Positions 41,349 through 42,092 of a DNA stretch of 42,092 bases are shown here, piece after piece. Source of the stretch: Candidatus Thalassarchaeaceae archaeon. Its GTDB lineage: Archaea; Thermoplasmatota; Poseidoniia; Poseidoniales; Thalassarchaeaceae. The notes beneath the pieces are model-generated. The model was not told the origin of the DNA. It worked only from the letters and a program-made list of their open reading frames with translations, and did no database searches. The stretch covers positions 1 through 42,092 of the forward strand of contig JASLNR010000055.1 of NCBI GenBank assembly GCA_030745885.1. The letters are read 5' to 3'. Position numbers and translations under genes: made by a program. The stretch's first letter is position 1. Every line of letters begins with the position of its first letter.

Positions 41349-41376
41349 TTGAGGGTTCCCTACGGGGAACCCTCAA
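41349..41376 (+). promoter_or_regulatory. Perfect 12-bp inverted repeat with TACG loop before gyrB
   Basis: TTGAGGGTTCCC, loop TACG, GGGAACCCTCAA, ending 17 bases before ATG 41394. As RNA it would be a very stable hairpin closed by C(UACG)G, a member of the UNCG tetraloop class. As DNA it sits just downstream of the AT-rich GTATTATC (41341-41348), where an operator would overlap the transcription start. No T run follows, so a terminator is unlikely. Confidence 0.6.
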
Positions 41377-41393
41377 TCAATGAAGGAATAGTG

Positions 41394-42092
41394 ATGGCTA
41401 ACGAGTACGATGCAGAAAGCATTCAGGTTCTCGAGGGGCTGGAAGCAGTTAGAAAACGCCCAGGCATGTATCTGGGTGACCCGCATGATGGATCTGCACT
41501 CCATCATTGCATCTGGGAAGTTATCGACAATGCTGTCGACGAACACCTCGCCGGCTACAACCCAACGGTCGAGGTGAACCTAGAGAAGGATGGTTCGGTC
41601 AGAGTGATCGACCATGGCAGGGGGATTCCGGTGGACAAGCATCCAGAGGAGGGGGTTAGCGCTGCAGAAGTCATCATGACCCGTCTCCACGCCGGCGGCA
41701 AGTTCGACAATGAGGCTTACAAGGTTGCCGGAGGCCTGCATGGAGTCGGTGTCAGCGCTGTCAATGCAGTGTCTGAGATGTTGTCAATGACCATTCACAG
41801 GGATGGCAAGATGTGGTATCAGGAATATTCCAGAGGCAATAGGAGGGCTGCACTGAAGGCCACTGGTAAGTCCGACAGCACCGGAACGGAAATCAACTTC
41901 AAGCCCGACATGACCATCTTCAGCGATGTCACAGAATTCGACTTCGATCTAATCAATACCAGACTACGCCGAACGGCATTCCTCAATGCCGGCCTGCAGA
42001 TATTGCTGCGTGACTTCCGTGGCGAAGACGTAGTCGAGATCGAGCACAAGTACGACGGTGGCCTAAGAGAGTACGTTCAGGCGATGAACGAG
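41394..42092 (+). CDS. gyrB: DNA gyrase subunit B (3' truncated by window)
   Basis: The first 233 residues of GyrB, open to the window edge. The GHKL ATPase motifs are all present: LEGLEAVRKRPGMYLGD, WEVIDNAVDEHLAGY (Bergerat N box with the catalytic Glu), VIDHGRGIPVD, the ATP-lid region AGGKFDNEAYKVAGGLHGVGVSAVNA, and TEINFKPDMTIF. ATG 41394 is preceded directly by an in-frame GTG (41391), with AAGGA upstream. Gyrase introduces negative supercoils and in archaea is of bacterial origin. gyrA is not in the window and probably follows. The upstream inverted repeats suggest control of gyrB expression. Confidence 0.96.
   Translation, partial: MANEYDAESIQVLEGLEAVRKRPGMYLGDPHDGSALHHCIWEVIDNAVDEHLAGYNPTVEVNLEKDGSVRVIDHGRGIPVDKHPEEGVSAAEVIMTRLHAGGKFDNEAYKVAGGLHGVGVSAVNAVSEMLSMTIHRDGKMWYQEYSRGNRRAALKATGKSDSTGTEINFKPDMTIFSDVTEFDFDLINTRLRRTAFLNAGLQILLRDFRGEDVVEIEHKYDGGLREYVQAMNE

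Overview
The window looks like a chromosomal segment of a marine planktonic euryarchaeon, most likely Marine Group II (Ca. Poseidoniia / Thalassoarchaea-like). This placement is inference. The archaeal core is clear: ribosomal proteins eL37, eL42 and eS27, aIF2-alpha, Nop10, a PAC2-family protein, exosome subunit Csl4, NMD3 and a METTL5-like methylase. It is mixed with bacterial-type genes (GyrB, RmuC, PurF, ETF with glutaryl-CoA dehydrogenase, Suf, Ccm, Maf) and with very large secreted peptidases, a combination known from that group. Coding density is very high, GTG and TTG starts are common, and many genes overlap by 1-20 bases. No stretch above 300 bases lacks a gene. I saw no tRNA, rRNA, CRISPR array, insertion sequence or prophage gene.

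Layout. 1-636: 3' end of a membrane-anchored protein. 688-3613: glutaryl-CoA dehydrogenase and both ETF subunits (+). 3605-6341: two small membrane proteins, eL37 and PurF (-). 6436-8739: the archaeal translation cluster eL42-eS27-aIF2alpha-Nop10-PAC2 (+). 8798-10383: a MoaD/ThiS-like protein and an acetamidase/formamidase (+). 10380-14156: METTL5-like methylase, a Csl4-RRM fusion and a COG1031-type radical SAM protein (-). 14243-16055: RmuC and an M23 peptidase (+). 16049-20516: a CcmA-CcmB fusion, CcmC, a 49-residue CcmD-like protein, NMD3 and a phosphoglucose/phosphomannose isomerase (-). 20598-27346: a rhomboid protease, a 1652-residue membrane-anchored subtilase and a Maf protein (+). 27343-31235: an Nfu-like scaffold (-) divergent from sufC-sufB-sufD (+), with a 16-bp palindrome between them. 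31372-32193: a DUF2085 membrane protein (+). 32200-35264: a thymidylate kinase with an extra domain, a membrane protein and a membrane-anchored glutaminyl cyclase (-). 35341-40391: a PKD-containing metalloprotease and a coupled membrane protein (+). 40393-41193: type I dehydroquinase (-). 41394-end: 5' part of gyrB (+), with a strong inverted repeat in its upstream region.

Themes. Much of the window concerns RNA and ribosome biology, Fe-S and heme/cytochrome c assembly, and cell-surface proteolysis. The features most worth following up are: the single-frame fusion of Csl4 to a CxxC-x17-CxxC zinc domain, an RRM and a basic tail; the pairing of a rhomboid protease with a type-I membrane subtilase, both carrying cytoplasmic-type zinc ribbons; the palindromes at the subtilase, suf/nfu and gyrB promoters; the fused CcmAB with a CcmD-like protein; and the loss of zinc ligands in eL42.
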